Below, piece by piece: positions 53,096 through 62,243 of a DNA stretch of 64,000 nt; position 1 is the first letter of the stretch, and each line of letters starts with the position of its first letter. The stretch covers positions 1 through 64,000 of the forward strand of contig CAZVJY010000006.1 in assembly GCA_964626685.1 (NCBI GenBank), in the 5' to 3' direction. This DNA comes from RGEC01 sp964626685. GTDB lineage: Bacteria > Bacteroidota > Bacteroidia > NS11-12g > UBA955. The position numbers and the translations under genes were made by a program. The notes under the pieces were generated by a model that saw nothing but the letters and a program-made list of their open reading frames with translations, did not search any database and had not been told where the DNA came from.

Positions 53096-53476
53096 TTGAT
53101 ATCCTGCACCACGCATAGCATCCAGGTTTCTGTCGATTGGAGTTTCATTCATACAGATGGAAGACAAGAGCAACCTGTGTTTGTTTTTGGGTATCATATT
53201 CGTATTACCAATGAAAACAACGAAGCTGTTCAGCTTCTTGAACGCGAGTGGAACATTACGGATGCCTATGGTATTTCCCGCACGGTGAAAGGTGAGGGTG
53301 TGGTGGGAATGAAACCCCAGATTTTGCCAGGAGAGTCATTTTCCTATTCCAGTTATTCTCCCTTGATATCTCCATTCGGGCAGATGGAGGGAAACTATTT
53401 GTTCAATACAACGCAAGGTCTGGTTCGCGTGCGTATTCCCAGATTTTACATGGAGTCGCCGTTTCACTTGAATTAA
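53096..53476 (+). CDS. apaG: ApaG domain protein
   Basis: 126 residues, fibronectin-type-III-like ApaG fold. VFGYHIRITNENNEAVQLLE, RTVKGEGVVGMKPQILPGES and GQMEGNYLF are diagnostic. ApaG is linked to Co2+ and Mg2+ tolerance and to Ap4A metabolism in enterobacteria; its exact function is open. No in-frame ATG exists, so TTG at 53096 is the likely start. The SDR gene begins directly after its stop. Confidence 0.92.
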   Translation: MISCTTHSIQVSVDWSFIHTDGRQEQPVFVFGYHIRITNENNEAVQLLEREWNITDAYGISRTVKGEGVVGMKPQILPGESFSYSSYSPLISPFGQMEGNYLFNTTQGLVRVRIPRFYMESPFHLN

Positions 53477-54190
53477 ATGATCCAAAAGCCAACCATCATA
53501 ATTACGGGTGCCACCAGAGGAATCGGTTTTGCTATCCTAAAAAGATTTTTACATGCCGGTTTTGATGCCGCTTTCTGCGGAAGTAATTCCGACACGGTTG
53601 AAAAGGCTCTCACAGCTCTGCAAACAGCATTTCCTGAGGCAAAGATTGCCGGTTTTGTTGCCCGGCTTGAAAAGCAGGAAGAAGCAGTTGCTTTTTCAAA
53701 AAAGGCATTGGCATTTCTAGGTCATTGCACCGTGCTTGTAAATAATGCTGGTACTTTTCGGCCAGGATCCGTGCTTTCGGAAGAGGAAGGCGTGTTTGAA
53801 AATCTTTGGCAGGTGAATGTTTCTTCGGCTTATCATGTATCTCGCACGGTTATTCCTGCGATGTTTGGTAATCAAAGGTGCCATGTTTTCAATATGTGCT
53901 CCATTGCCAGTATCATTGCCTATCCCAACGGTGGCAGTTATTGTATCAGTAAATTTGCATTGCTTGGGCTGAATAAGCTGTTGCGCGAAGAATTAAAACC
54001 TAAAGGTATTTGTGTTACTGCAGTAATGCCCGGTGCAACCCTTACCGACAGCTGGGCTGGTATAGACTTGCCGGAAAGCCGCTTTATATTGCCTGAAAAT
54101 ATCGCAGAAATGACCTTCAATGCTTGGAACTGTAACGTCAATGCCTGTACCGAAGAACTGTTGATCAGGCCGCTGGAAGGTGATATTTAA
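53477..54190 (+). CDS. Short-chain dehydrogenase/reductase
   Basis: 237 residues. TGATRGIGFAIL binds the dinucleotide, LVNNAG stabilises the sheet, and the catalytic Ser (NMCSIAS) and YCISK pair are present. No substrate can be assigned. It starts on the nucleotide after the apaG stop, so it is in the same operon. Confidence 0.93.
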   Translation: MIQKPTIIITGATRGIGFAILKRFLHAGFDAAFCGSNSDTVEKALTALQTAFPEAKIAGFVARLEKQEEAVAFSKKALAFLGHCTVLVNNAGTFRPGSVLSEEEGVFENLWQVNVSSAYHVSRTVIPAMFGNQRCHVFNMCSIASIIAYPNGGSYCISKFALLGLNKLLREELKPKGICVTAVMPGATLTDSWAGIDLPESRFILPENIAEMTFNAWNCNVNACTEELLIRPLEGDI

Positions 54191-54258
54191 GGTGTTAAAA
54201 GTCTATTTTCTGTAAAATACAGTCAGGATTTATCCTTTTGGTAACATTTTCGATAAAT

Positions 54259-54289
54259 TTGATATCGAATAGAGCAAACGTTATATTTG
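54259..54289 (+). promoter_or_regulatory. Strong promoter of the T9SS protein gene
   Basis: TTG (54259-54261), 20-bp spacer, TATATTTG (54282-54289), an exact match. The leader before the ATG at 54320 is about 25 nt. Confidence 0.75.
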
Positions 54290-54319
54290 CATCCAAAAGA
54301 AAATAACCATCATAAACCT

Positions 54320-55591
54320 ATGAAAAAATTATTACTTGTTATCACTGCCGCCATTACAGGCAGTGGTGCGTTGATGGCACAGCAAAACATCATGACAGAT
54401 GGAGCTCAGCCAAAATTGAACCGCACAGACAATTTGCTGCCCGTCAATGAAAAGTCAAAAAACCTTTCCCGCAGAACTGCAGGTAATGGTTGGTACGTTG
54501 CTGTTAATGAGGCCCGTGCCGCAGGTGAAACTTTCCAATACTTCGGTGACTTCCACATTTGGCCTGATTCACTGCCCATTTTACGCTATGCTACCCGCAA
54601 TGATCACGCATACATTCACGGTGTAGGTTCTGTACTCGATCCCAAGGCTGATTATTACACTACCCGTTTGTCTCAGTTTCAGAACTACACTGTAGATACG
54701 TTTTTCTTTGTGTACAAATATTACAATCCGGTTCCCAGCAACACAGACTCTTTGATCATTCAGGTATACAATGACAGCGGATTTTCTAGACTTCGCTGGC
54801 AGTCAGGTGAAAACACCTACGCGCCTGTGCTGAAAGGCCTGCGAAGCCCTGCTGCTGTTCGTGAATTCCGCTACCTGCTTGACACAGGATCCAATACGGA
54901 AGATTTCTTCGTGCAAACTTCCGCTTCTTATACAGGTGAGTTCGTACAGGTGCTTAATCCCCCGGTTGCCGTTCGCGACATGAATGCCGCTAACCGCAAC
55001 GGTTTGTTTGGTTTTTCTGCTTACATGAAGCCCAATTATGCTTATAAGTTTGGTGATACCATGATTTACGGCCGCGATACCGGCCGTTCTACAGATCCCA
55101 AAAACAAAATCAGCACATTCCAGCCTTATTGTCTTCAGGCTCAGACTGGTCTCGAAGGACTTGGCTTCTTTAACTATGCTCTGGTAAACTTTAGCGGACA
55201 GCGCTACTCAACCCGCGCTACCGAATGGTTCCTGCCTTACAACATTCCTACAGCTCAGCGTATGTACTTGTATTCCGGTTTCCATGTAAATTACTTCAAT
55301 CTGGGTAACAAGCGTTTTGAGAACACCGGAGCTGACATCAGCAACGTTTATCCTAATCCCGCCGCTAAAAACAGCGACCTGATGGTTCAGGTTAAGCTGA
55401 AGCAGTCTTCTGATGTAGTTGTTGATATTTTCAATGCACAGGGTCAGAAAGTTAAAACCATTGCTAAACAGCATTTTGCTGCAGGCACTTCAAGTGTCAG
55501 CTTCAATGTAGCCGAGCTTCCTGCCGGATCTTACTTCGTAAGAATGTCAGGTTCCTTCGGTGCTGTGAGCCAGGCTATGCTCCTGAAATAA
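54320..55591 (+). CDS. T9SS-sorted exported protein of unknown function
   Basis: 423 residues from the ATG at 54320; an upstream TTG falls inside the promoter. Signal peptide to about residue 20 (ALMAQ). The middle (about 45-340) is beta-rich with no recognised domain. The C-terminal 80 residues are a sorting domain (VYPNPAAKNSDLMVQVKLK ... LPAGSYFVRMSG). A consensus promoter and strong terminator frame it as a single-gene unit, which suggests high expression. Confidence 0.85.
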   Translation: MKKLLLVITAAITGSGALMAQQNIMTDGAQPKLNRTDNLLPVNEKSKNLSRRTAGNGWYVAVNEARAAGETFQYFGDFHIWPDSLPILRYATRNDHAYIHGVGSVLDPKADYYTTRLSQFQNYTVDTFFFVYKYYNPVPSNTDSLIIQVYNDSGFSRLRWQSGENTYAPVLKGLRSPAAVREFRYLLDTGSNTEDFFVQTSASYTGEFVQVLNPPVAVRDMNAANRNGLFGFSAYMKPNYAYKFGDTMIYGRDTGRSTDPKNKISTFQPYCLQAQTGLEGLGFFNYALVNFSGQRYSTRATEWFLPYNIPTAQRMYLYSGFHVNYFNLGNKRFENTGADISNVYPNPAAKNSDLMVQVKLKQSSDVVVDIFNAQGQKVKTIAKQHFAAGTSSVSFNVAELPAGSYFVRMSGSFGAVSQAMLLK

Positions 55592-55611
55592 TTTAAAAAA
55601 CGAAAATGAAG

Positions 55612-55638
55612 AAGCCGCCCGTTTGGGCGGCTTTTTTT
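55612..55638 (+). terminator. Rho-independent terminator
   Basis: A perfect 9-bp stem AAGCCGCCC / GGGCGGCTT with a GTTT loop, followed by five T residues, 20 nt after the T9SS gene stop. Confidence 0.93.
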
Positions 55639-55670
55639 ATGCCCTTTTGCCGTAGATTGCGTATGAATTT

Positions 55671-57131
55671 ATGACTTTTCGCTTTTACTTGCTGATCGCT
55701 ATCTGCTCACTTCCGATTGCCGGCCAGGCGCAGCAACTAACCGGACTGCAGTTTTCCAATTTCAATGGTGTGCATGCCATTTACACCAATCCGGCAGGTA
55801 TTGCCGATGCACGTTTTAAAAAGCACAGCAATATTGTAACAACCGCAGTCATGTTTGCCAATGACTATGCCCGCTTGGATCTGCCATTCACTTTCAAACA
55901 ATGGATTTTAGGTAATGTGCCAGAAGCATATCAAAACAGCAATGGAAAAGTTGATTGGCAAGGCAGCTGGATCAAGGAAAACCTCAATGGCAAGCCTAAA
56001 AACATGTACTTGGGTATTGAAAACCGCGGACCGGCCTATATGAACCGACTTGGAAAGAAAGGAGCTTTTGCCGTATCCTCAAGAACACGCGGTTCTATTC
56101 GGTTAAATCAGGTAGCTGAACCTTTGATTGAGTATGGCAAATCTTTGTTAAATAACCAAACTAACATCACACGGATTACCGACAGCAGGTTTACCATGAA
56201 TGTGAACACGTATCAGGAGCTTGGTTTTACCCTGGCACATGTTTTAATCAATAAAAAAACGCACTATGCAAAGGTGGGGGGGACTGCCAAGTATCTAATG
56301 GGATTGGGAACAGGATATATTGTAAATAATGGTTTTGATGTGAATACGTCCGGTGCGGACAGCTTTGTGATAAACAGTTCCGACGTTTCAGTAGGCTTTA
56401 CGCAAGGAGCCCTGTTTGATCGGTTTACCCGGGGAGTGCAACAGTGGGCTTTGCCATCATTTTCAGAAGTTATAGGTGGTGGAGTTGGCTGGGATGCGGG
56501 TATTATTTATGAGTACAGACCGAATAAAACTGATTTTCTAACCTCAAATAACCGCTATTTATGGAAACTTAGCGTTTCATTGCTTGATATGGGATCCATT
56601 ACTTACGGTAAAAATGCCAAAACATTCCGTATCAGCAATCAGTCACCCGTTATTGTACACAGTGATTCAGGTTTAGGAGCGGCTTTTGCAACAGGTATAG
56701 ACAGCGGTATCCGTTTTGCCAGAATAATTGCCCAAGAAAGGATGAACTATGAGGAGGGCAGTGGCAGGATTACTACAGCCATTCCCTCAACAGTCAACAT
56801 TCAGTTTGATTGGAATGTGGTTAAATGGCTTTATGTGGGCGTAAACTGGTCGCAGGCTGTAGTCAGCAGGCGCGAAATTGCCCTGAGAAGGCCGTCTTCT
56901 TTGATTGTTATTCCCCGTATTGAAAACAGATGGTTTGAGTGTGCCATGCCGCTTTGCTTATACAATGACTATAAAAATGTTGGTATGGGCTGGTTTACCC
57001 GTATAGGTCCTGTTTTTTTCGGAACGGATAATCTGTTGAAATCAATCAACAGCAACAGCTACAGCGGTTTGGATTTTTACCTGGGAATCAGTACCGGACT
57101 GGGAAGTAAAAAAGGGAAGAAGAAACGTTAA
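55671..57131 (+). CDS. DUF5723-like outer-membrane barrel protein
   Basis: 486 residues. Signal peptide to about residue 20 (AGQAQ). The N-terminal GVHAIYTNPAGIADARFK resembles the NPAG motif of FadL/PorV-like barrels. Alternating hydrophobic strands run to the C-terminus, which ends in a basic GSKKGKKKR tail. This agrees with DUF5723, predicted OM proteins of Bacteroidota. Its substrate is unknown. It overlaps the convergent murA by 4 bp. Confidence 0.82.
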   Translation: MTFRFYLLIAICSLPIAGQAQQLTGLQFSNFNGVHAIYTNPAGIADARFKKHSNIVTTAVMFANDYARLDLPFTFKQWILGNVPEAYQNSNGKVDWQGSWIKENLNGKPKNMYLGIENRGPAYMNRLGKKGAFAVSSRTRGSIRLNQVAEPLIEYGKSLLNNQTNITRITDSRFTMNVNTYQELGFTLAHVLINKKTHYAKVGGTAKYLMGLGTGYIVNNGFDVNTSGADSFVINSSDVSVGFTQGALFDRFTRGVQQWALPSFSEVIGGGVGWDAGIIYEYRPNKTDFLTSNNRYLWKLSVSLLDMGSITYGKNAKTFRISNQSPVIVHSDSGLGAAFATGIDSGIRFARIIAQERMNYEEGSGRITTAIPSTVNIQFDWNVVKWLYVGVNWSQAVVSRREIALRRPSSLIVIPRIENRWFECAMPLCLYNDYKNVGMGWFTRIGPVFFGTDNLLKSINSNSYSGLDFYLGISTGLGSKKGKKKR

Positions 57132-58441
57132 TCCTGAATGGTTCGTTGAATGACAGCCCCCAGTGGGTTGAGTCGTTCTTCGATGCGCTCATAACCGCGG
57201 TCAATTTGTTCAATATTGCGTATGGTGCTGTTGCCTTTGGCGCTCATGGCTGCAATCAGCAATGCAACGCCTGCGCGGATGTCGGGAGATGACATGGTTA
57301 TACCTTTCAACTGGGTTTTTCGGTCAAGCCCAATCACTGTAGCCCTATGTGGATCACACAGAATGATTTGAGCACCCATATCAATCAGGTTGTCAACAAA
57401 AAACAGGCGGCTTTCAAACATTTTCTGGTGTATCAAAACAGTGCCTCTTGCCTGGGTAGCTGTAACCAATGCAATGGATATCAAATCCGGCGTGAAACCG
57501 GGCCAGATTTGGTCTGAGATGGTAAGAATGCTGCCATCAATAAAAGTGTCAATTTCATAATTCTTGTTTTCAGGGATGTAGATATCATCTCCCTTAATTT
57601 CCATTTGAATTCCCAGTCTCTGAAACATACGCGGGATGATGCCAAGCATATCAACCCTGCAGTTTTTTAAAGTAATTTCACTTTGTGTGACAGCTGCCAT
57701 TCCTATAAAACTGCCAATTTCAATCATATCAGGAAGGCATCTATGGGTACATCCTTTCAGTGACTGCACACCTTCAATAATCAGCATGTTTGAACCCACA
57801 CCTGATATTTTGGCTCCCATGCTGTTTAGCATGCTGCAAAGCTGCTGCAGATAAGGTTCGCAGGCGGCATTGTATATGGTGGTTGTGCCTTCAGCAAAAA
57901 CGGCAGCCATTACAATATTGGCTGTTCCTGTCACGGATGCTTCATCCAGCAACATGAAGTTGCCTTTGAGTTTATCTGCATGCACCCTATAGAAATTCTC
58001 CTGCGGCAGATATTCAAAAGTAGCACCGAGCTGCGCAAATCCCTCAAAATGTACATCAAGCCTCCGACGGCCAATTTTATCACCACCCGGTGAAGGGATA
58101 TAGCCTTTACCAAATCTGGAAAGCAAAGGCCCCACAATCATAATACTGCCGCGTAGGGCTGCACCTTGTTTCTTAAATTCCGATGTTTTTAGGTAATCTA
58201 GATCCACGGCATCCGCCTTGAAGCTGTATTTACCACGCTCAATCCTGTGGGTTTTAACACCAAGGCTGTGCAATAATTCAATCAGTTTTAGTACATCTCT
58301 GATTTCCGGAATGTTCTCAATAATAACCTCCTCCGGTGTAAGCAGCACTGCACATAATATTTGCAATGCCTCATTTTTTGCACCCTGAGGTGTTAATTCG
58401 CCTTTAAGTTTATGGCCGCCCTCAATTTTAAAAACTTCCAT
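57128..58441 (-). CDS. murA: UDP-N-acetylglucosamine 1-carboxyvinyltransferase
   Basis: 437 residues from the ATG at 58441, where homology starts (MEVFKIEGGHKLKGE); the frame is open upstream into DUF4290. It transfers enolpyruvate to UDP-GlcNAc, the first committed step of peptidoglycan synthesis. AKNEALQILCAVLL and SPDIRAGVALLIAAM are diagnostic. The loop equivalent to E. coli PGGCTIG reads PGGDKIG, with Asp121 in place of the Cys alkylated by fosfomycin. It starts 1 nt after the DUF4290 stop. Confidence 0.97.
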   Translation of the reverse strand: MEVFKIEGGHKLKGELTPQGAKNEALQILCAVLLTPEEVIIENIPEIRDVLKLIELLHSLGVKTHRIERGKYSFKADAVDLDYLKTSEFKKQGAALRGSIMIVGPLLSRFGKGYIPSPGGDKIGRRRLDVHFEGFAQLGATFEYLPQENFYRVHADKLKGNFMLLDEASVTGTANIVMAAVFAEGTTTIYNAACEPYLQQLCSMLNSMGAKISGVGSNMLIIEGVQSLKGCTHRCLPDMIEIGSFIGMAAVTQSEITLKNCRVDMLGIIPRMFQRLGIQMEIKGDDIYIPENKNYEIDTFIDGSILTISDQIWPGFTPDLISIALVTATQARGTVLIHQKMFESRLFFVDNLIDMGAQIILCDPHRATVIGLDRKTQLKGITMSSPDIRAGVALLIAAMSAKGNSTIRNIEQIDRGYERIEERLNPLGAVIQRTIQD

Positions 58442-58442
58442 A

Positions 58443-59108
58443 TCAGTGTCTTCTGAAACCTCCGTTGTTTCTGTTAAATCTGCCTTTTTTCTGTCCCCCA
58501 CGCTTGAAAAACTTTCTGGGTTGATTGCCCTGATTAAATTGAGCCGGACTGTTATCCGGAGAAACCACAATATCCTGGCCTTCCGGTGAAAGTTTACCCT
58601 TCGATAAAATTTTAAGGTGCTCTGCAATTACATCATTGCTGAGGTTTTCGTTATTCCAGCTTTTACAGCTGTTAAACATGAATGAAGCAATCAGGTTGAC
58701 CAAATCCTGTTTTAGATCACTGTTTTCCATTTCACCCACCTTATCAACCATGTTTTGCAGGTTTCTTCCGTAAAAACGGAATTTTATTTTAGAATCGAAA
58801 TAGGGAATAGGGGTCGGTTTTTTGGCCTTTTCCTCTCTGGTTGGAACCGGAAAAGGGCAATCAACATCCAAATTAAAATCTGCAATTTGATACAAATGGC
58901 CCCATAGTTTTTCTCTGTAATTGGTCTGTTGTCTTAGTTCAGGGTTCAGTGTAGCCATCACATTGACAACACTGTTAGCCCATTTGGTTCTTACATCCCT
59001 GTCAGGCAATGATTGAATGTGTTTTACATATTCCTGAATTTGTCTTCCGTATTCAGAGATATTAAGATGCTCTCGCTGTGTGTTGTAGTCTTCCTGAAGG
59101 GTTATCAT
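58443..59108 (-). CDS. DUF4290 protein
   Basis: About 221 residues from the ATG at 59108 (ATG or near-cognate further upstream would read through the terminator). Helical N-terminal region with ISEYGRQIQEYVKHIQSL, then YREKLWGHLYQIADFNLDVD. The C-terminal 40 residues are Arg/Gly/Asn-rich (KKGRFNRNNGGFRRH), similar to RNA-binding tails. The gene is regularly found directly upstream of murA in Bacteroidota, but has no known function. Confidence 0.88.
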   Translation of the reverse strand: MITLQEDYNTQREHLNISEYGRQIQEYVKHIQSLPDRDVRTKWANSVVNVMATLNPELRQQTNYREKLWGHLYQIADFNLDVDCPFPVPTREEKAKKPTPIPYFDSKIKFRFYGRNLQNMVDKVGEMENSDLKQDLVNLIASFMFNSCKSWNNENLSNDVIAEHLKILSKGKLSPEGQDIVVSPDNSPAQFNQGNQPRKFFKRGGQKKGRFNRNNGGFRRH

Positions 59109-59116
59109 GTTAGATT

Positions 59117-59149
59117 CAAAAAAACAAAAGGCCTCCAATGGAAGCCTTT
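59117..59149 (-). terminator. Rho-independent terminator for the lipocalin-like gene
   Basis: Reading leftward, AAAGGCTTCC and GGAGGCCTTT form a 10-bp stem with one mismatch around an ATT loop, followed by TTTGTTTTTTTG. It lies between the lipoprotein stop (59168) and the DUF4290 start (59108). Confidence 0.8.
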
Positions 59150-59167
59150 GTTAGGATAAAAAATTTC

Positions 59168-59791
59168 TTAATACCAGCTTGGTTCTTTGTTGATGTTTTT
59201 CAACTGAACAGACCAGGATTTGCCGGAAGAATCAACACCTTTGAATGCAATGTTCTTTTCCTTAAGTTTGGTAATAGTCCACAGGCGTGCGTTTTGGTGG
59301 AAACTATTTCCATTGCCATTTGCTGGTTCTGTGCTGTATGAACTTTCTTTTCCAATACTGATTTTGTCGTGTTTTTCATCAAAATTCCAGTAGCCTCTCG
59401 CGCCAAGAACCTTAAATGGGATTGGCATATTTCTTTCATAATTGCCAATATTTAGAGGATTCCATTTTACAGGTCCGGAGTTGTTAAGATTGTGGTTGCT
59501 GACATGAGAAGTGCCATAATATTTCATGCCGTTGTTAGGGTCAACTGTGTAGTGAACTCTTTCCACGGAGTAGGCACCTGAACGGGTCATTTCGAAAATT
59601 AAACTAAATGAATCTTGGCGGCTGTTCACCAAATCGGTAACATCTTTTCCATCATAAATAAATTGATCAACAATCCATTCATTGGCAATTCTGTCGCGCT
59701 TGGAACGAAGAGAAATTCCAGGTCCATCTTCATATTTACAAGCTGAAAATACTACAGCCACTATCGCAGCGGCAAAACAAAAACGTTTCAT
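59168..59791 (-). CDS. Lipocalin-like lipoprotein
   Basis: About 207 residues from the ATG at 59791 (59800 is an alternative). The signal MKRFCFAAAIVAVVFSAC is a lipobox, and the mature start KYEDGPGISLRSKRDRIANEW resembles lipocalin-like surface lipoproteins of Bacteroidota. Beta-rich throughout. Function unknown. It forms a single-gene unit with its own promoter and terminator. Confidence 0.82.
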   Translation of the reverse strand: MKRFCFAAAIVAVVFSACKYEDGPGISLRSKRDRIANEWIVDQFIYDGKDVTDLVNSRQDSFSLIFEMTRSGAYSVERVHYTVDPNNGMKYYGTSHVSNHNLNNSGPVKWNPLNIGNYERNMPIPFKVLGARGYWNFDEKHDKISIGKESSYSTEPANGNGNSFHQNARLWTITKLKEKNIAFKGVDSSGKSWSVQLKNINKEPSWY

Positions 59792-59809
59792 TTTTTGCAT
59801 AATTTCCAA

Positions 59810-59841
59810 CAAAAATAGTGAAGTACCTGTCAATTATACAA
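59810..59841 (-). promoter_or_regulatory. Promoter of the lipocalin-like gene
   Basis: Minus strand TTG (59841-59839), 21-bp spacer, TATTTTTG (59817-59810), an exact match. Confidence 0.68.
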
Positions 59842-59891
59842 GTTTGGGGTCATGTTTTTTATGTCGTGTCTATGTTTTTAGTCATTTATGC

Positions 59892-62138
59892 CTAAAAAGT
59901 AGCAGAAACAGCAACCATGAAATTGCGTCCGTCTGCTGGCAAAATACCGGGCCCCGGATATCCTCCAGCCCTTCTGGTGGCATAGGTTACATTCAAAACA
60001 TTGTTCATGGAAATCCTGGCAAAAACCTGTTTATAAACCGGTATGCTGCAATTAATATCCCAGACAGAATATCCGGGGATTTTCCCTGTTTGAGCATTGG
60101 CAGAAGGAGACTCCGTGTTTTGAGCATCGGTAAAAAATGATGATACACGGCTAAACTGAATATTTAGCTGGAACTTTTTATGCTCCAAACCCCATCCGGT
60201 TCTGAGGATGGATGCGGGTGCATTTTCAATTTGATTGCCTTTAAGGTTACCTTCCAAAATTACTCCGTTTCTTACCGATGTAAATCTGAAATGATTGTAC
60301 CTGGCATGGTTGAACGCAAAGCTCACAAAAACCGGCATCTTCCATTTATCAATGGATAGAACTTCCATTACATCCAATTCGACCATGCTTTCAATACCCA
60401 TGGTGGTAGTGCTTCCCGCATTGGTTCTGAACAGGTAAATGTTGCCGGAACTATCTGTTTTGCTGATAGAGGCAATACGGTTATTGTATCGCAGCAGGTA
60501 TGGGCCAATATCGATGAACAGGAATTTTCCTATACTTCCCCTCAATCCGGCATCGGCATTGTATCCTGATGCATCCCTGAGCAAGGGATCAATAACATCA
60601 GTGGTGTTGTTTTGCACGAGGTCTGAGAACAAAACAGGGCGGAATGCTCTGGAAAAATTGGCATACAATTCAGCCCCCTGGAAAGCATGAAATTCAATCC
60701 CGATTCCCGGGAGGATCAATTGCCGTGTTCTTTTCTCCGGTATTGTGTTTATATCCTCGCCATTGCTGTTTAGTCCGATTCGCCCCCGGGCTTCTGAAAC
60801 AATATTTTCTAAGCGCACCCCGGGTATGAACAGCCATCTTTTTCCAATCCTGAATACATTTTCCATGTAGCCTGCTGTGTTGTGTGTTTTGTACTGCATG
60901 TCCAACGGAAAGCGTTCTGTAGTGATCGAGAAGTCAGCATCTGCGCCACTTGTACCAGTGCCACGCTGCCAGCGTCCTGTATTCCCCAGATAATAACGAA
61001 TACCGGCGGTGAATGTGTGTTTCTGCTTGTTGATTTTGTATTCGTGCAGCAATGTTATTTCTGTTCCTATGTTTCTGTACAGGTCTCTTGAAACATCCCT
61101 TGCAGCATACTTGCCTGTTGAGGCATTTATGGTATCGGCATTTATGGCAGATTTCATAAATCCAACGCCTTTTCGGTCTCCATACATGTAAAAGGCTTTC
61201 GCCTGAATTCTTGTGTTTTCATTAATGTCCCAATTGGCTTTGAGGGCACTCACATACCATGGAATATTCATCCAGTTTCTGTTGCGGTAACTGGCTCGAG
61301 GGTTGTTGCGATATTGCTCCTCTGTCAGGCCTCCCGGTTGCTGGCTTAGCATGGAATAGGCTGTCTGCTCGGCAGTTAGCTGAAAATTTTTATTTATTTT
61401 CCAGGTGATTGTTCCGAAAAGGGTACGGGTGTTAAAACGGTTGTTTTGCCTCCATCCGTTCCCCTGTCGTTGATCAAAGAAAACATAGTAATGCATTTTT
61501 TTTGTGCTGCCACCAACCGCATTATAGGTGTTTATCAGGCCAAAGCTGCCTAATGTTTGCTGTGTTTCAAATTGAAACGGTTTGCGAATATCGCCTCCGT
61601 CTTTAAGCACGTAATTGACCATCCCACCAAACTGCGGCCCATATTGCAGCGAACCGGCACCACGTACAACCTGAATTTTCTGTACTGCCTGCATAGGGGG
61701 GCTGTAATATGCTTCAGGATAACCAAAAGGATCTGAAGCAATATCATAGCCATTTTGCCTGGTGTTGAATTCCCAGCTACGGTTAGGGCTTAAACCCCTC
61801 GCAGCAATGCCAATTTGTATGCCAGATGCATCACTTTCCCAAATATGAATCCCGGGAACTTTGGCCATAATGAGACGCATATTGTTGTTTACCACAACGG
61901 CATTCAGGTTTTTTAATAAAATCAGGTTATTCTTCTTACCCGCATAAATGTTGGTACCAACAATTTCTGGCAGCTGTATGGTGTTGTGGTTTCTTGTTGT
62001 TCCCACAACATTCACATCAGGCAGATATACCGGTTTGCCTGTATCGCGGTTGTCGCGTGGGCCTGAATCTAGTCCCTGGGATACGGACGGCAGCAGGCAA
62101 AGAATTACCAGGCTTGATGCAAAGAGAAATTTTCTCAT
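59892..62138 (-). CDS. TonB-dependent receptor, FecA-like
   Basis: About 748 residues from the ATG at 62138 (62156 adds 6). Signal peptide to about residue 22. A short segment with YLPDVNVVGT, a TonB-box-like stretch, leads into the plug (AVVVNNNMRLIMAKVPGIHI, VRGAGSLQYGPQFGG) and a 22-strand barrel ending in MVAVSATF with terminal Phe. The plug with GIAARGLSPNRSWEFNTRQNG is FecA-like, so iron-siderophore or ferric citrate uptake is likely. No SusD partner is present. Two copies of a 19-bp dyad lie just upstream. Confidence 0.92.
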   Translation of the reverse strand: MRKFLFASSLVILCLLPSVSQGLDSGPRDNRDTGKPVYLPDVNVVGTTRNHNTIQLPEIVGTNIYAGKKNNLILLKNLNAVVVNNNMRLIMAKVPGIHIWESDASGIQIGIAARGLSPNRSWEFNTRQNGYDIASDPFGYPEAYYSPPMQAVQKIQVVRGAGSLQYGPQFGGMVNYVLKDGGDIRKPFQFETQQTLGSFGLINTYNAVGGSTKKMHYYVFFDQRQGNGWRQNNRFNTRTLFGTITWKINKNFQLTAEQTAYSMLSQQPGGLTEEQYRNNPRASYRNRNWMNIPWYVSALKANWDINENTRIQAKAFYMYGDRKGVGFMKSAINADTINASTGKYAARDVSRDLYRNIGTEITLLHEYKINKQKHTFTAGIRYYLGNTGRWQRGTGTSGADADFSITTERFPLDMQYKTHNTAGYMENVFRIGKRWLFIPGVRLENIVSEARGRIGLNSNGEDINTIPEKRTRQLILPGIGIEFHAFQGAELYANFSRAFRPVLFSDLVQNNTTDVIDPLLRDASGYNADAGLRGSIGKFLFIDIGPYLLRYNNRIASISKTDSSGNIYLFRTNAGSTTTMGIESMVELDVMEVLSIDKWKMPVFVSFAFNHARYNHFRFTSVRNGVILEGNLKGNQIENAPASILRTGWGLEHKKFQLNIQFSRVSSFFTDAQNTESPSANAQTGKIPGYSVWDINCSIPVYKQVFARISMNNVLNVTYATRRAGGYPGPGILPADGRNFMVAVSATF

Positions 62139-62187
62139 AGTATTGATGTTTCGCATATCACTGATTACTGCAGCAAAACAAATTATT

Positions 62188-62206
62188 ATTTAGAAACATT
62201 CCAAAT
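62188..62206 (-). promoter_or_regulatory. Operator candidate 1 upstream of the TonB receptor
   Basis: ATTTAGAAACATTCCAAAT is an 8-3-8 inverted repeat with one mismatch. Read leftward, it covers the TTTG that would serve as the -33 element and most of the spacer. Confidence 0.65.
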
Positions 62207-62219
62207 AGTGTGGATAATT

Positions 62220-62238
62220 ATTTAGATAGATTCTAAAT
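62220..62238 (-). promoter_or_regulatory. Operator candidate 2 upstream of the TonB receptor
   Basis: ATTTAGATAGATTCTAAAT is an 8-3-8 inverted repeat with one mismatch. Its centre is 32 bp from that of copy 1, about three helical turns, so two dimers could sit on one face. Confidence 0.65.
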
Positions 62239-62243
62239 AAGCC

